DNA of 64,000 bases from Numida meleagris (taxonomy: Eukaryota; Chordata; Aves; Galliformes; Numididae): positions 64,582,252 to 64,646,251 of the forward strand of contig NC_034413.1 in NCBI RefSeq assembly GCF_002078875.1, written 5' to 3'. Position numbers and translations under genes: made by a program. How positions within the stretch are numbered: position 1 is the stretch's first letter; each line of letters begins with the position of its first letter. Positions 1-12,608 of the stretch are shown here, in pieces. The notes beneath the pieces were generated by a model. The model did no database searches and was not told where the DNA came from. It saw only the letters and a program-made list of their open reading frames with translations.

Positions 1-671
1 TTCACTTCTTTTCCCACTACCTGGGATTTGTTTGTAACATGAAAATCATCAGCATATTAAATTCACTGGTTTGAAGACAACAAATGCAACAAGACCTGCG
101 GCATGAACAGGAGCCTATTGTACTAAAGCACTTTTGTGAAGTCAGCCAAAGCTAAATCCTGGAGTTCAGCTGTAGGTCAGTACATAGCTCTTTCCAGCCC
201 ACGTCAACAATTCTAAAAGAAATCAGCACTATCTGAAAACCATATATGAAATCCTTATTTAAAACATACTGTTAGTAAACGCAGTCCTTGTTTTCATGGG
301 ATCCGTCTCTAAGCTTAAAGAATCACAATATTGCCCATGTGTTATGTTTTTGTATATTGGCAGCAATAGAATTACAAAACACCACCGATGCATTAATTTC
401 CCCAGTCACAAAGAGATTCTGTTTAAAAAAGAGTTACTTCATTCTCAAACCAAAATTAACAGGATTGCAGTGAAACGGTTGCAAAAGATTTCACTCCTCG
501 GAGTGGGCTGCTCACCTCCCCAAACCATCAAAAACCAAATGCCATCCAGCCCAGTTCTTAGATCTCACTTTCTTGAGTACTTGCCTGAAACCACTCAGCA
601 CATTTTCCTACCCTCATTTTTCACTTTTTATCAACAGACTTATCAGCTGGGAGCCATTACAAAAGTCTGTT

Positions 672-692
672 GTTTGTTTGTTTGTTTGTTGC
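672..692. repeat. (TTTG)n microsatellite
   Basis: Four to five copies of tttg. A shorter similar run occurs near 25403-25417. Simple repeat, no gene. Confidence 0.85.
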
Positions 693-3600
693 CATTCACT
701 GCAAAGGGCCTGGGAGGTTATTTTGCTCCTGCAGGAGCAGCTGCCCAGCTTTGAAACAATGCTGACAGCAGATGAACAAATTGTAGAGGGTCTGACCAAA
801 TTCAGCGGAATGCACTGAGATTTAGGCTGATATTTTGGGTAACACAACTTTACTACCAAGGCAAGTAGTTGCAGTAGCATTAACTTCAAGTTAGAAGAGG
901 AAAAAAACAACAGGAATTTGTCTTTCAAGAATCCAACACATTATTTCAGAAAGACAAAAGATTTTCAGCAATTTTTTCACTGACTGTACTTACAATTCAA
1001 CCATTGCACCTTACACAGATACATATTACAACTAACAATAACAGACAATAGGTACAATAAATATTCACACATCTGCTTTACACATGAAAAGTCTGTGATA
1101 TGTAGTGTAAGTAGGAATTGAATAGCTTTAATTCTATTCCATGACAAAGTGTGCCCAAAAAAGGTTTTTATGAAGCACTAGCATCACTCCATAGTAAGGA
1201 ATTGTCAGAAAATAAATGGATAAAAGCATTTAACTAAATAAAGTGTAACATACACAGTTAGTAAGGTTCAGTGATTAGTCAAGAATATTTCTCTCTTCAC
1301 TGCATCTATCATCTCATGTTACTATTCATGCCATTACTTAGCCCTAGGTCACTCACATTCATTTTCAACAGGTAACATTATAACCTTGCAGGTACTGGAA
1401 GCAGGCAAAATAAAACAAAAAGGTTAATTGTGCATTCTGACAGGACCACGTGGCATCAGGCCACGAGCATCATTTGCCTGGTAGATCTTATTTTGGTTCC
1501 TCTGATATTTCAACTGTCTTTGGCTGAATGATATTTTTTCATCGTCTAAGTTCCCGAAAGTATATGTTTCAAAATAAAGTATCAGGTTCTTTTGCTTATA
1601 CCTTGATTTTTCCCACTAAAATCCCTAATCTTGGCAATGCTTAGTGTATTCTTGTAGCTCTCTCATCTCCTAATTAATCAATATATTATTTACTTTTGTA
1701 GTTTAATTGCATTATGAGCCTTGTTCTCCACGCCTGCACAGCACAAACCATCTCCATAACATGTACTTAACAAATTGTATCCCCTGCTGTCAACAGTCAA
1801 GACTCAATGAGGTTTGTGCACAACAGAAATAAGGCTGAAATGTTCAGAATTCCAGTGAATTTTTATTCTTTTGGCCAAATTCAAGCCAAATGGAGAAGGA
1901 AAGCTCATCCCTGCTAAGGACAATTTCAGATTTCATCATTATAATCACTGTGAGTTGGATCCCTAAGAGAACTTGTGTGCCCAAGTGTTGATTGTAGAGG
2001 AATGAGGAACGTGGCAGAGCAGAACTGGAGTTATTGAAGGCCACCAGATTTGGTGCACACAGCTATTGTTTATACCAATGATGGGAACTTAGGAAATGAA
2101 GTCATAAGCAGCATACTCTGAGAGACAGAAAGGCAACAGTGACCGTCTACACCATAGCTCTGGAGTTAGAACACATTCAAATGAGCACGGCCAGTGGAAG
2201 GCTCCCTAAACAGTTGCAACACTCCAATAGGAGACGCGGGCAATTTTTGTCCAGTGACTGCACAGTTATATGGCTCCTCATGGAATGAGGGAATGGAGCA
2301 CACAGACACTCTGCCTTCCAGTTCTGGCCCAAGTGCTGCCATTATTAAGCAGTCAGGAAGGAAGGTCCCCCTCTGTCATCAATTCTCCCAACACATTTAA
2401 AGACCTATTTGGAGCAGTGTACCTGTGGCATTGGTGTGTGCCGTGAGCTCTGCGAAGGGATATGGCCTTTTCCCACAGCTCTAGCTGGTGTCTCACTCAG
2501 GAGGAAGGCTTTATGAATCACCCTTCAGAGGCACCTTTCTCTGTGCGTTATAAAGAGACCTGGGTGTCTAATTAGGACTTTTTGTATTCCCTCTGCAGGT
2601 AAGTTTTAATTTCCCTTAAAAAAATTCTATTTGCTTTTTTTCCCTTTCCATATCATATTCCGACTATACAACAGACCTAGCGAAAGGGGGACTAATTCAC
2701 ACCTTTGCTCCTTGAAGGCTGTGAACTCTTTCTTACTTCATTAATAGGAGACAGTGTATGCACAGGAGCAGCTGGGCAAGTATATTAATATTATCACTCT
2801 GCTCCAGTAATTAATAGCAACTCCTCTCATAGCACTGATAAGCTACGAAACACATTTTATTCCTTGTCCTTTTGTGCTTGTGAAACATTAATGGATGAGA
2901 AAAAGGTACAAGACTCAAGCAGTGACCTTGGATCAGGACTGTAACTCCTCTAAACTAACCCAGAATCAGAATGGAGCCATTACAAGTCTCCAGCAGTAAA
3001 CGATATGGGACATCCACTAAAATTTTAGAGAGCATGCAGCTCAATGAGGCATTTCAATTTCATCACAACACTTTATTAATGGCAATTATAGCCTGAAAGA
3101 TGCTAATGCAAGGTACTTACTTCAGAGACTAAGCAAAACACTGCTCGATTGTGAAGACAGTCTGTCTTATTTACCAATGTCCCTTTCCAAGCATAGATTT
3201 ATCTCCTGAAATTTTCCAGTGTCCTTCATTCCCTATCACTTCCAAAGGTACCTAGAACTGGAAAATTAGGAACAACTTTCCCTCTCCAGTAGATGGGATA
3301 ACTCAGTTTTAACATTCCTCTTGTAACCACATTTTCTGAGTTAATTTCCATAAATTATGGAAATTATAATTCTTCTTTTATTCTACATGGGGTAGTGAAA
3401 CATACATCCACGTGTAGCTTACTCAGGTAGAGGAAAAACCCAAAGAAGACAGACACTGCCCCAGTTGCATCTCATTAGTGAGACACGCTTTGACACTGCT
3501 GGCGGGAAAGAGATGAATGTAGGTTCATCAACCAGAAAGACTGACTGTATCTTGAAAGCGAGGTATGAGAGCAAACTGCATAAAACTCTATTTGGACTCT

Positions 3601-3729
3601 GACAGAGCTTATAGAAAGAAAAATACATGTCAGACTCTAGACTTTGAGACCCTCAGAAGACGGCATAAAAAAATTGTGAAGTATTTCAAGAAAACTGTCA
3701 TCGGCCCAGGGCACATGAAAATCCTATAA

Positions 3730-3792
3730 TCACAAAATCATAGAATGGCTTGGGCTGGAAGGGACTACAAAGGTCACCTAGCTCCAGTTTGA
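3730..3792 (-). mobile_element. CR1 LINE 3'-end fragment
   Basis: Reads tcacaaaatcatagaatggc then ttgggctggaagggactaca and aggtcacctagctccag. This is the reverse complement of the CR1 3' terminus, whose forward end has the short ATTCTATGA-type repeats. Only the last 60 or so bases survive, which is the usual severe 5' truncation. Confidence 0.85.
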
Positions 3793-3923
3793 TGTTCATT
3801 AATAAAAACAAGTTAATAAAGAAGCAGAATTTTGGTTTATGCTTCCAGTGGGCTACTACTAAACAACATCAAACAAAATGATGAGTTTAAAATTAAAGAC
3901 CTCCCAGGAGTGTATTTTCAAGC

Positions 3924-3938
3924 TTTTTTTTTTTTTTT
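3924..3938. repeat. T15 homopolymer
   Basis: Fifteen consecutive T. On the minus (NCKAP5 sense) strand this is A15; there is no clear retroposed unit attached to it. Confidence 0.9.
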
Positions 3939-6769
3939 AAATTAGAAATAATAGCATAAAATGCGGATTGCCAGCATGCAACTTAAAGGAGGTGGATTAT
4001 AAATCCTCTGAAAAAAAAAGGGGATTAAAAAAAAGGGATAAATAACCCTTTCAAGAAAAAGAAACCAGAATATTAACAAAGAACATGCTGAGTGAAAATC
4101 CACTGGACTGCCACGTGTTTTCTTAGCATTTGTTTTGCTTGTTATTAGTGATTTCTGCTGTGATTGCCATCACTACTAAATCAATAGGATTTCTAAAGGG
4201 AATGAAGTGGCCTTTTCCAATAAAAGCAAACAGAAGTTCTCTTTAAGAAACAAAACCAGACAATGGAATTTGATTTTTTTCACTGTATAGAACCCTCCCA
4301 TCCAGTGCCTGCAATCCTGTAAAGCAAGTTGAATGGCACAGAAAATGGGCTAGGGCATCACCAAGCAAATACATGTCACTGGAAGACATCTTTCCCTGTC
4401 ATCAGTATCATGGCAATCATAAGGGATATCAGAGTGACAAGTTGCTAAAACATTTAAATGGCCAGGGTTTGAGTAAAATAATTATCAGTAATTTTAACTA
4501 CAGCAGCATCTACTTGGAAAGTTTAACTAGCTGTGGGGAAAAACCTGTGTCACAAAAATAGAAAGCTCTGCTGAAATCAGTGGGTAGTTTTTCTCAATGG
4601 AATAAAAGTTAAGAATAAAAATAAAATCTCAGATATTTAGTAAGGATACTAGGTTCATATGCAAAATGATAAGTATTCATTCTAGACGTCACTTTTATGC
4701 ACATAGTAGAGCTTTTGCTTGTTGCCTTTTAACAAAGATGACAATGGGCAACAAATTAAATGCTAACCATGTATTAACATAACATACTCCAACATCAGCC
4801 TCCACATTCATCCTCAGCTGGAAGACATTTGCTTTCCTCACTTGCGACTTCCTCTCTTTAGCAACAGCCACAGGGAATGCTACAATCAATATTCACATAT
4901 ATATTCCAATACAAAGAATAGGATTCTGAAGGATCATGAAAAGCTGCTTTATGTGCATGTTAATGTGTGTTGATGAACTGTGTAAGTGCAAGGAGAGCCA
5001 AAGAGATATATCATATAATATCCACTCCTGTTCACATAAAGTATAACAGTATGCCTTCACAGGAGAAAGGTGACAGCCACAATTCATAGACTTTGGGTTT
5101 TGACTTTTACTGAGTCGCTACATGTCTTCTTCCGACTTTTACGTCTGCCATTAGAAGAGGTCTATGTTCCTCAAAAGGGAGATTTTCAATCTAAATTAGT
5201 TATGTATCAGATCTGTAAGACAAAAGTATCCCCCAAAAATCTCCTATGTGAAATGTGAGAAAGCAATACTTGTTCTTTTTGGATAAGTGCCTTGATTTAT
5301 TTTTCTCCAGGTGACCGCAGTGGTGCTTAGCCATGTGTTTCTTCAGCATCCACTGAAACTATAGATTAAACAATTTCCGTTTTTAACCTTAAGTACACTT
5401 AATAACAGGTGTATCTGTCTATGGATAGATGGTGACAATCCTCTTCCAAATCTTGATATATTAGGACTTTGCTCTATACACTACCGGGCTTCCACTTCAC
5501 ACTGAAGAATCAACAGTAGATATATTCAACTATAGCATGTTGCAACAAAGACTTTTTAATGCTCTTTTACTATATTTCACAGAGTCAATCAACTTTAGAG
5601 CAGTTACATAAAACGTTTTGATATAGCGCTTGCAAGTTAAAGTTGTGAATTATGTCTACAGAAGATTCTGACATACTTTTTCTTTTTTCTTCATGTGCAT
5701 ATTTCAGCAATTACAAGTTACAGGTGGGTATTAACTAGACAAACCTGCATGTAGCCCTCTATGGACAAAATATGTGAAGTTTTCTTTTGGTTTGTGGGTT
5801 CTACCCTTTCAATTAAAATAGTTCTCCATAAGCATCTCCACTTGCTATGTTTTTTACAGACTTATAAGAAGAACTCCTGATTAACTTAAGAAAAATTTGT
5901 ATGACTAACTGTATAAATCTTTATTTCCCCTATGTAGTCTCTCCATTTTTGGAGCTGAACATGAACGGTTTTGTTTTCAGTAAGGTTTATGGCCAATGAA
6001 GTTCCTCTCGAGTGCAGCACTGCAGTATGAACTGCACAGAGAGACGATTTTACACCAGGTGGCTTCCAACAAAGAACAAAAGGTATTCATGATATTTTAA
6101 ACACATGAAAATTCATCACTGATAGAATTTGGTTTAACAAATGAGAACCTTTGAGTCAGGCTTAAATTATGATTCAGAATACAGATGAAAAGTGAAATGC
6201 AATCAATCAAGAACAGAAATGTCATAAATTAATCTTAGAATGGTGACATCAAATTCTGCCCTATTTATAGTTCTTTGAGTTCTACAGGTAAGTTCTTGCA
6301 AGTCCAACATGCGAAAGCTTATACATGAAGGCTCAAACAGAAGAAAACAAGCCTACACAGTGATTCCTGTCAGAAACCATTAACTTCACCTGCCAAAAAA
6401 GCCACTGTTGTAGCTGAAAAAATACCCCAGAGTATAGGTCACCAGTTGGGAAAAAAGGCTGCACACTTATCACAGATTTCCTCTGTTAGGATTTTATGTA
6501 GTGGAGAGATATACAGAAATGCCTATAGATAATTTTTCCCATTTTACTGCTGCATTATGCTAGATCGCTGTAATGTACCCATGTAAGCAGCCCTGCTGGA
6601 GTTGTTGGATGACCATAATTGTCATTTGGAGAATGACGGATAGATAAGAATGTAATTTCTGCAATTAGAACATATGATATATTTTTACTGCAGAGCAAAA
6701 GGGAAGAGTATTCCAGGTGTAAAGAGCCTGCAGTCTATACATACCTCTTATCATCTCTCACCTGGATGT

Positions 6770-6882
6770 GGCTCTGGGCAGCCTGGTCTAGCGGTTAGCA
6801 ACCTTGCACACAGCAGGGGGGTTGAAACTAGATGATCATTATGGTCCTTTTCAACCCAGGCCATTCCATGATTCTATGATCT
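6770..6882 (+). mobile_element. CR1 LINE 3'-end fragment
   Basis: Reads ggctctgggcagcctggtct, then ggggggttgaaactagatga, tcattatggtccttttcaac and ends ccattccatgattctatgat. This is the forward 3' terminus of CR1, including the ATTCTATGAT terminal repeat. It is the only CR1 piece I saw on the plus strand in this window. Confidence 0.9.
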
Positions 6883-9800
6883 CACCCTAACTGTATTTAC
6901 ACAGGATAACATTGCAGATAAGAGATCTAGACTATTTCCCATATCCACAGATACAATCTTTAGTATTTTTAATTATTATTTTTTAATTAATAGCGCCTCA
7001 GAGAGCTACTCATCCTAACTAGACAAAGAAAGGAAATACCCAAAATCTCTACAGCAACCTTGTTCTTCCAGAGTCAGTACTCAGGCAGTACCATGAAAGG
7101 AGGCTGCAGAGACTGTTTTCCCTCAAACAAGCAGAAAACAGACTCTGATGCTGTCACTAGAAAACGTATACATCCTCTAAAAGGCAGACATGTGTCTTCA
7201 ACTGGCTAACATAACCAAAAAGAGATTTCATCCTAGTGCAAGGCTCATTACAATCAAGCTGATCAACACTGAACAAGCAGTCTACAAAATACTAGATGGG
7301 CTTAAAAATTAATTACACTCAGCAGGAAGAATTTGATTTATCCAGACTAGTTACTAAAACGCTTGCAGGGGGTAGATATAATCTTTCCTTAGAAGAGAAA
7401 TGAATATATGATTTCAAATGTCATGCTTTGAACATATAATCAATACTCCAATTACCGAAATTTCTACAATAGATTTCCTTAAAATAATATCAGCCCATTT
7501 TTGTGAGATATCTGAAAGATGAGTAGACAATTATGAAAGCCTACTTCTATACATGGCAAAGCTACTCAGTTAACCAGAATGGGTGTGGCAAGTTTCATTA
7601 TATGTACAGACGTTCTCCAGTATCTTATTAGGAGTTATTTGCCATTAAAACACACTAAAACATCAACATGAATAGACTTAGCAAGGTTACAATCTATAAA
7701 TGAGGATACTCATACCTAATGGACACAATGACATACAATCAAAAGTGCCCACAAGAAGTCTTCAAAGATGTTCAAGATGCTATTTTTACAATAACAATAT
7801 GAAAACACAACTAATTTGATTACTAAATTCAAAAATCCCAATCCACCATTTTCAAATCTTACATCTTTTTGAAATTTAGCCACTGCTGTTTCTTTCACGA
7901 GGCATCTGCCCAAAAGACACTAGGTGAGGCAGAAAAGGAAAATGATAATGATGCTTTCCTTGTCTGATCCAGATGATAGTTTCAATTTATTTTGAACTTT
8001 AAGACTATCGGTGTATAGAGGTTGGAGAATTAAGTTGCTGATGCTTGAAAAATAAAAGACAAAAATTACAAACTCGCCAATTTTCTGCTTCTTTCAAAGA
8101 CTGCACAGTACTGTATCAAAACCCTTATAACTCACCAAGAAAACCTTCCATATCATTTACCAAGCCATGCAATATCTGTTCCTAGACACCAAGGGTTCGC
8201 CTTGGTATCAAAACTTAAAACCTCTAAGACAATTCTCCATTTTTACTCTTCACTTCTGATGAATAAAGTGAGCAGCTTCAGCCAGTGGAAGCAAAGAAAT
8301 GGAGAACGAAAAAAGGAAAAGATGTCTAGCATTGGATTTATCGGTGTTTTTTTAAAAGATTCTTTACAAAAACAGTCTGTCTTTGAACACATTTCTAATT
8401 ACTAACTCTTAAAGAGCAACATCCTATCAAGAAGAGAAATCTACAAAACATAAATGTTTAAGAGTGAAAAAAATCCAAAGAATTAGAAAAAAGGGGATGC
8501 TCAAACTCAACTGGAAATTTGTCTGTACAGAAGGCAACACTTCCACAGACCCAAAGAGATACAAATGAGACTGAGCTGGTCTATGTGCAGTCAATTCTCT
8601 AACGCCATGGTCATGAAAGCTCCTTAAAGAACAGGAATTTTAAGATCAAACATATAATGGAGAGGCAAAAGAAGACAGAAGACAACTAAAACTTGAAAAG
8701 AGAAGAAGACTAAAACTCATCTCTAAGTCAAAAATATCATCATCACAACTTGTAAATGAGATTAAAAACACCTTTTAAATGTTTTTGCTGCAATGCAGCT
8801 AGCTTCTGTTACATCTATGAAACTACTACAAATATAATAAAAGTATCTAAACCATGGGTGAACGATCCTTAAATTTGTGGCTTGCTTAAATCACACTGCT
8901 GCACATCAGAGTTATATACTTCCCATGGCATGAGAAATGATGAGATTTCACATAAAATACTGAAACTGTTCTTCAGACCAACATTTAAAGTGCTGTAGAA
9001 GGACAGTGCTCCTCTTCTTAAGACCTCTTCAAATTGATTGCACACAAGTGCAAACTCTTAACTCTTAGTAAATAATCAACTTTATGCATTTCATTGTATC
9101 ATTCACCTTAAATTCTTTCAGACTTAACACAATCAATAGGAAAATTTTCTCCAGAAAAATGCAGTACCTGCAAACAGCCTCCCTTAGCATGAAATTAAAG
9201 TCAGGCTCCTGTGAATAGGCTCTCCCAGGGACACTCCTCCTGTGCATGTTCCGGGACATTGCCAGTTCCTTTCTCTGACTTGGACAAATGACTTCTCACA
9301 AAGGGCTCAGGAACTGAGCTGCTTTTTAAGAAAGCATTAACGTGGCCCCACACTGTGCAGTCAGAGACTCTTCTGCATGAAGCCTTCATTACTCATACAT
9401 TTCAGAACTGTTGCATAGCACACAGGACATCAAAACTAATCATTCTGTCTAGTCCTCTGTTTCAAAGTCTGCAGAGCTGCTGTTTCCACTTTCTACTGGG
9501 AAGAACAGGCTTTTTCTCCCCCACGTTTGCTAGTGTCTGACCTACATCATGAAGAAGAATGAATCTTCCACTAATCCACATCCTAATAGCCAGACTTTCT
9601 TAAACCCCAAACAGGAAAGCCAGGCATGTGACAAGAAGCATTATTCCTGCCCCCACCTTTTGTTTAATATTCTTGCTCAACTTTCTTTCACATCCTCTTG
9701 CACACTTTGCAAAATGATTTCAGAGTAAATTAATGACATTTATAATAATCTACTGTGTTAATAAATTACAAAGATATGATCCACTGGAATTCCAATTATC

Positions 9801-10177
9801 AGAAAGCTAGGTATCTCAGTTGTAGTTTTTAATACAATAAACCTTTTAAATCAGCTTTAACAGAACTCAATCAGAATGTGCTTAGTGTAAGTAATATTCT
9901 GTACTGGACCTGCAACTTGGTTATTGGAATATACTCATCCACGGTGTATTAAACTATGAAATGCAAAATTATACAGGGGATTTTTTTTTCCTTCCAAATA
10001 TTTTATTCTTAAAGTGCTTTGGAAGCTTACAGACACACAGCACCAGGTACCAGGACCTTTCATGTTCTGAGTTAGGGAGAGGACTGCCCTCACTAAACGT
10101 TTCATCCCACTAGATAGGCATCTTTAGAAATGTGTATCAGACATTTTTCAATCTAGGGTTCCCAATGCCCCCTACAG

Positions 10178-10206
10178 AAAAAAAAAACACAACAACAACA
10201 AGAAAA
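10178..10206. repeat. A-run followed by (AAC)n
   Basis: About ten A followed by cacaacaacaacaag. Simple A/C-rich repeat. Confidence 0.8.
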
Positions 10207-12586
10207 CAGCTTTAAAGTTCTTTGTAGCATACTGGGCGTTAGTCCATGCAGCTTGGAAATTCAGTTAGGAAAATAGCTTCACAACATCCAACGACACTGA
10301 CCTTTCGCACTTACTCCATTTTTTCACGCATACTTCTAATCTTTTTAGGTTTTTCTTTTTAATTAATTCAATGCTGCTTACCAGCCTTGATCAACTATTA
10401 CTTGCCAATGCATTTCAGGTAAGCTTTCAATGCCTGATGAAGAAGTCAATCCTATTCCACATCTTATGAAGTTCAACATGGAGACAAGACCTGGATGTTT
10501 AGTTCCCAAATCTTCTTTCAGTTTTTAAATATCTCCCATTCTACTTCTTGATGCTATGCATAATTTCACAGCTATGTTAGTAAATAGTTCAGAATTTCTT
10601 TCCTTGCTTAACTATAAAGCATCATTATTTTCATTTAGGAACCAACAATGGAAAAAAATCTTAAGAGATCTTGAGTCAGTTTTATAATCTTTTTGTAAAG
10701 CAAACATTTAGATACTGGAAAACAAAGAGCAAATGCCATGTTTATAGAAGTGTTCTTTCACAGAAAATACAAAGTTTCAAGCTAAGTGCAGACTGAATTA
10801 TTAGCAAGAGATAATGCTGTTTATTAGACTTGCATTCTTTTCAAATCTTCTCTATTTCCGTAGCCCAGGAAGGCAGTGGCACAGTTAACTACTACCAGAT
10901 AATGCTTCTTCCATTTTTAAATTAATGTATTTTTCAAATGTAGATTTTAAATTTCTTAGTGTGATTATTTTTCCTCTAAAGCACTTCTTATCTTCCTAAC
11001 ATAATTTGCTGAATGTTATTTCTGCAAGAAATGCATGCTCTTTATCAAAACCATTGCTGCAGTTCAAATAACCAAACCAACTTTAAATGAGCTGGCTCAG
11101 GTCCTTACCAACAGCACTACATCAGGGAGCCTGGCGCAGGGCAGTCAGCACAACATTCATCCAAGGAACAGGCAGGCTTAGGATACACTGCTAAACACGC
11201 TATTTCTATGGCTGCGTTACTCACTGACAGCTAGCTCAGGTACCTGCACACTAGCTACCACCCCAATTTGGATTTATCTCTACATATTCTGGAGGGAGGA
11301 GGAGTGCTATTTCACTTTTTAATTTATCTGTGCAGCTTTACAGCTTATTAGTTAACTGTAAAAGCAACATTTTTCCTGGGAAATCATAAAAGAGCGGGTA
11401 AATCAAGCATGCTCTCAGGAAGCATTCTTACTAGCTTGAACAAGAAAGTAAGCACAACACCTAGGGGCAGATGCACTTAGAGATTTTACTGAGAAGTGTT
11501 AATACAAATCATTAAGAAATAAGAGGTATAGAATATGATGTACTTTTTATTTAATCCCAATGCATTTACAAAATTGACAGTAATATCATTTATAGAAAAA
11601 TCAGCAGTGTAACAATCAGCATAACCACTGGCTAGCAGTTTAAAAATGTTTAATTAATCTCAGTATTGCAGGCATACATTTCTGTTAGAACTACATAAAA
11701 ATATATGAGGGCTAAACAAGATACTTGAAATAAAACATACTATCATTTACTATATTTCTGGGATCACAGAATCACTGGCCCACTCAATTTAAGCAAGACA
11801 GAATGAAATCACATCCTTGAAAGAATTAGTTAAACAGTCCTAATCCTTCATCTTCTAAATCCAGCCCTACCTCTCAGGCTTCATATTGTTTAATCTGAAG
11901 AACAGAGGACTGTCATCTAGTTCTCTGAATTCCACGATGATTAACCCTTCAAAATGAGAACGCAAGGCACAAACAAGATTCAAAGTGATTAAGATTCCAC
12001 ATCTGACTCAGACAGTATTTTTAACTAAAAATGTGCCTAACCATTTTAGATATGCTAAACAGCAGCAAATGCACAACAAATGTCAAAGTCTCTCCTGGGT
12101 GCGTGAATAACAATACTGGCCATCCAGAAACTGAGCTGTGTGTTTTAAGCAAACAAGTGAGAGAAGATAGCCAGGAAAGGGTTCCGGACAGCAGGAAGAC
12201 ACGGATATGTGAAGAAAGATGAAGGGGCAATGTGAACATTAGGGAAGCTGGGAACACTGTCTGTGCTTCCACTCCCAGGGAAGGCACTGCTAAAGGAAAT
12301 CTGGGCATTTACCCCCCAACAACTCACCTAAGGAAGCCCATGGGCATTTTACAGGGTGCCAGCTCTATTTCCCAACAATACTCTTCAATAGGAATAAAAG
12401 CACTTTTCACTATCAGTGAAAAGAACATACTTAAAGGAAAGTTTTGCAACCACTGCAAGTTTAAGATTGGAAAAAAAATAGAACACAATAAGGTAAATAA
12501 GGTAAATATGACACTAGGCTGCATCAGACCCTCCGCTGATTAGATTTTGTGCCACCATGCAAGGCATTGCTAAGGCCCATCCAAAA

Positions 12587-12608
12587 ATTGGGTGCACATA
12601 CACCCAAT
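12587..12608. repeat. Perfect short inverted repeat (hairpin)
   Basis: Arms attgggtg (12587-12594) and cacccaat (12601-12608) with a six-base loop cacata. No T-tract or gene context gives it a function. Confidence 0.8.

Noticed and set aside
11761..11812. Possible CR1 remnant (gggatcacagaatcac)
   Set aside because: Only about 15 bases resemble the CR1 terminus and the following sequence does not.
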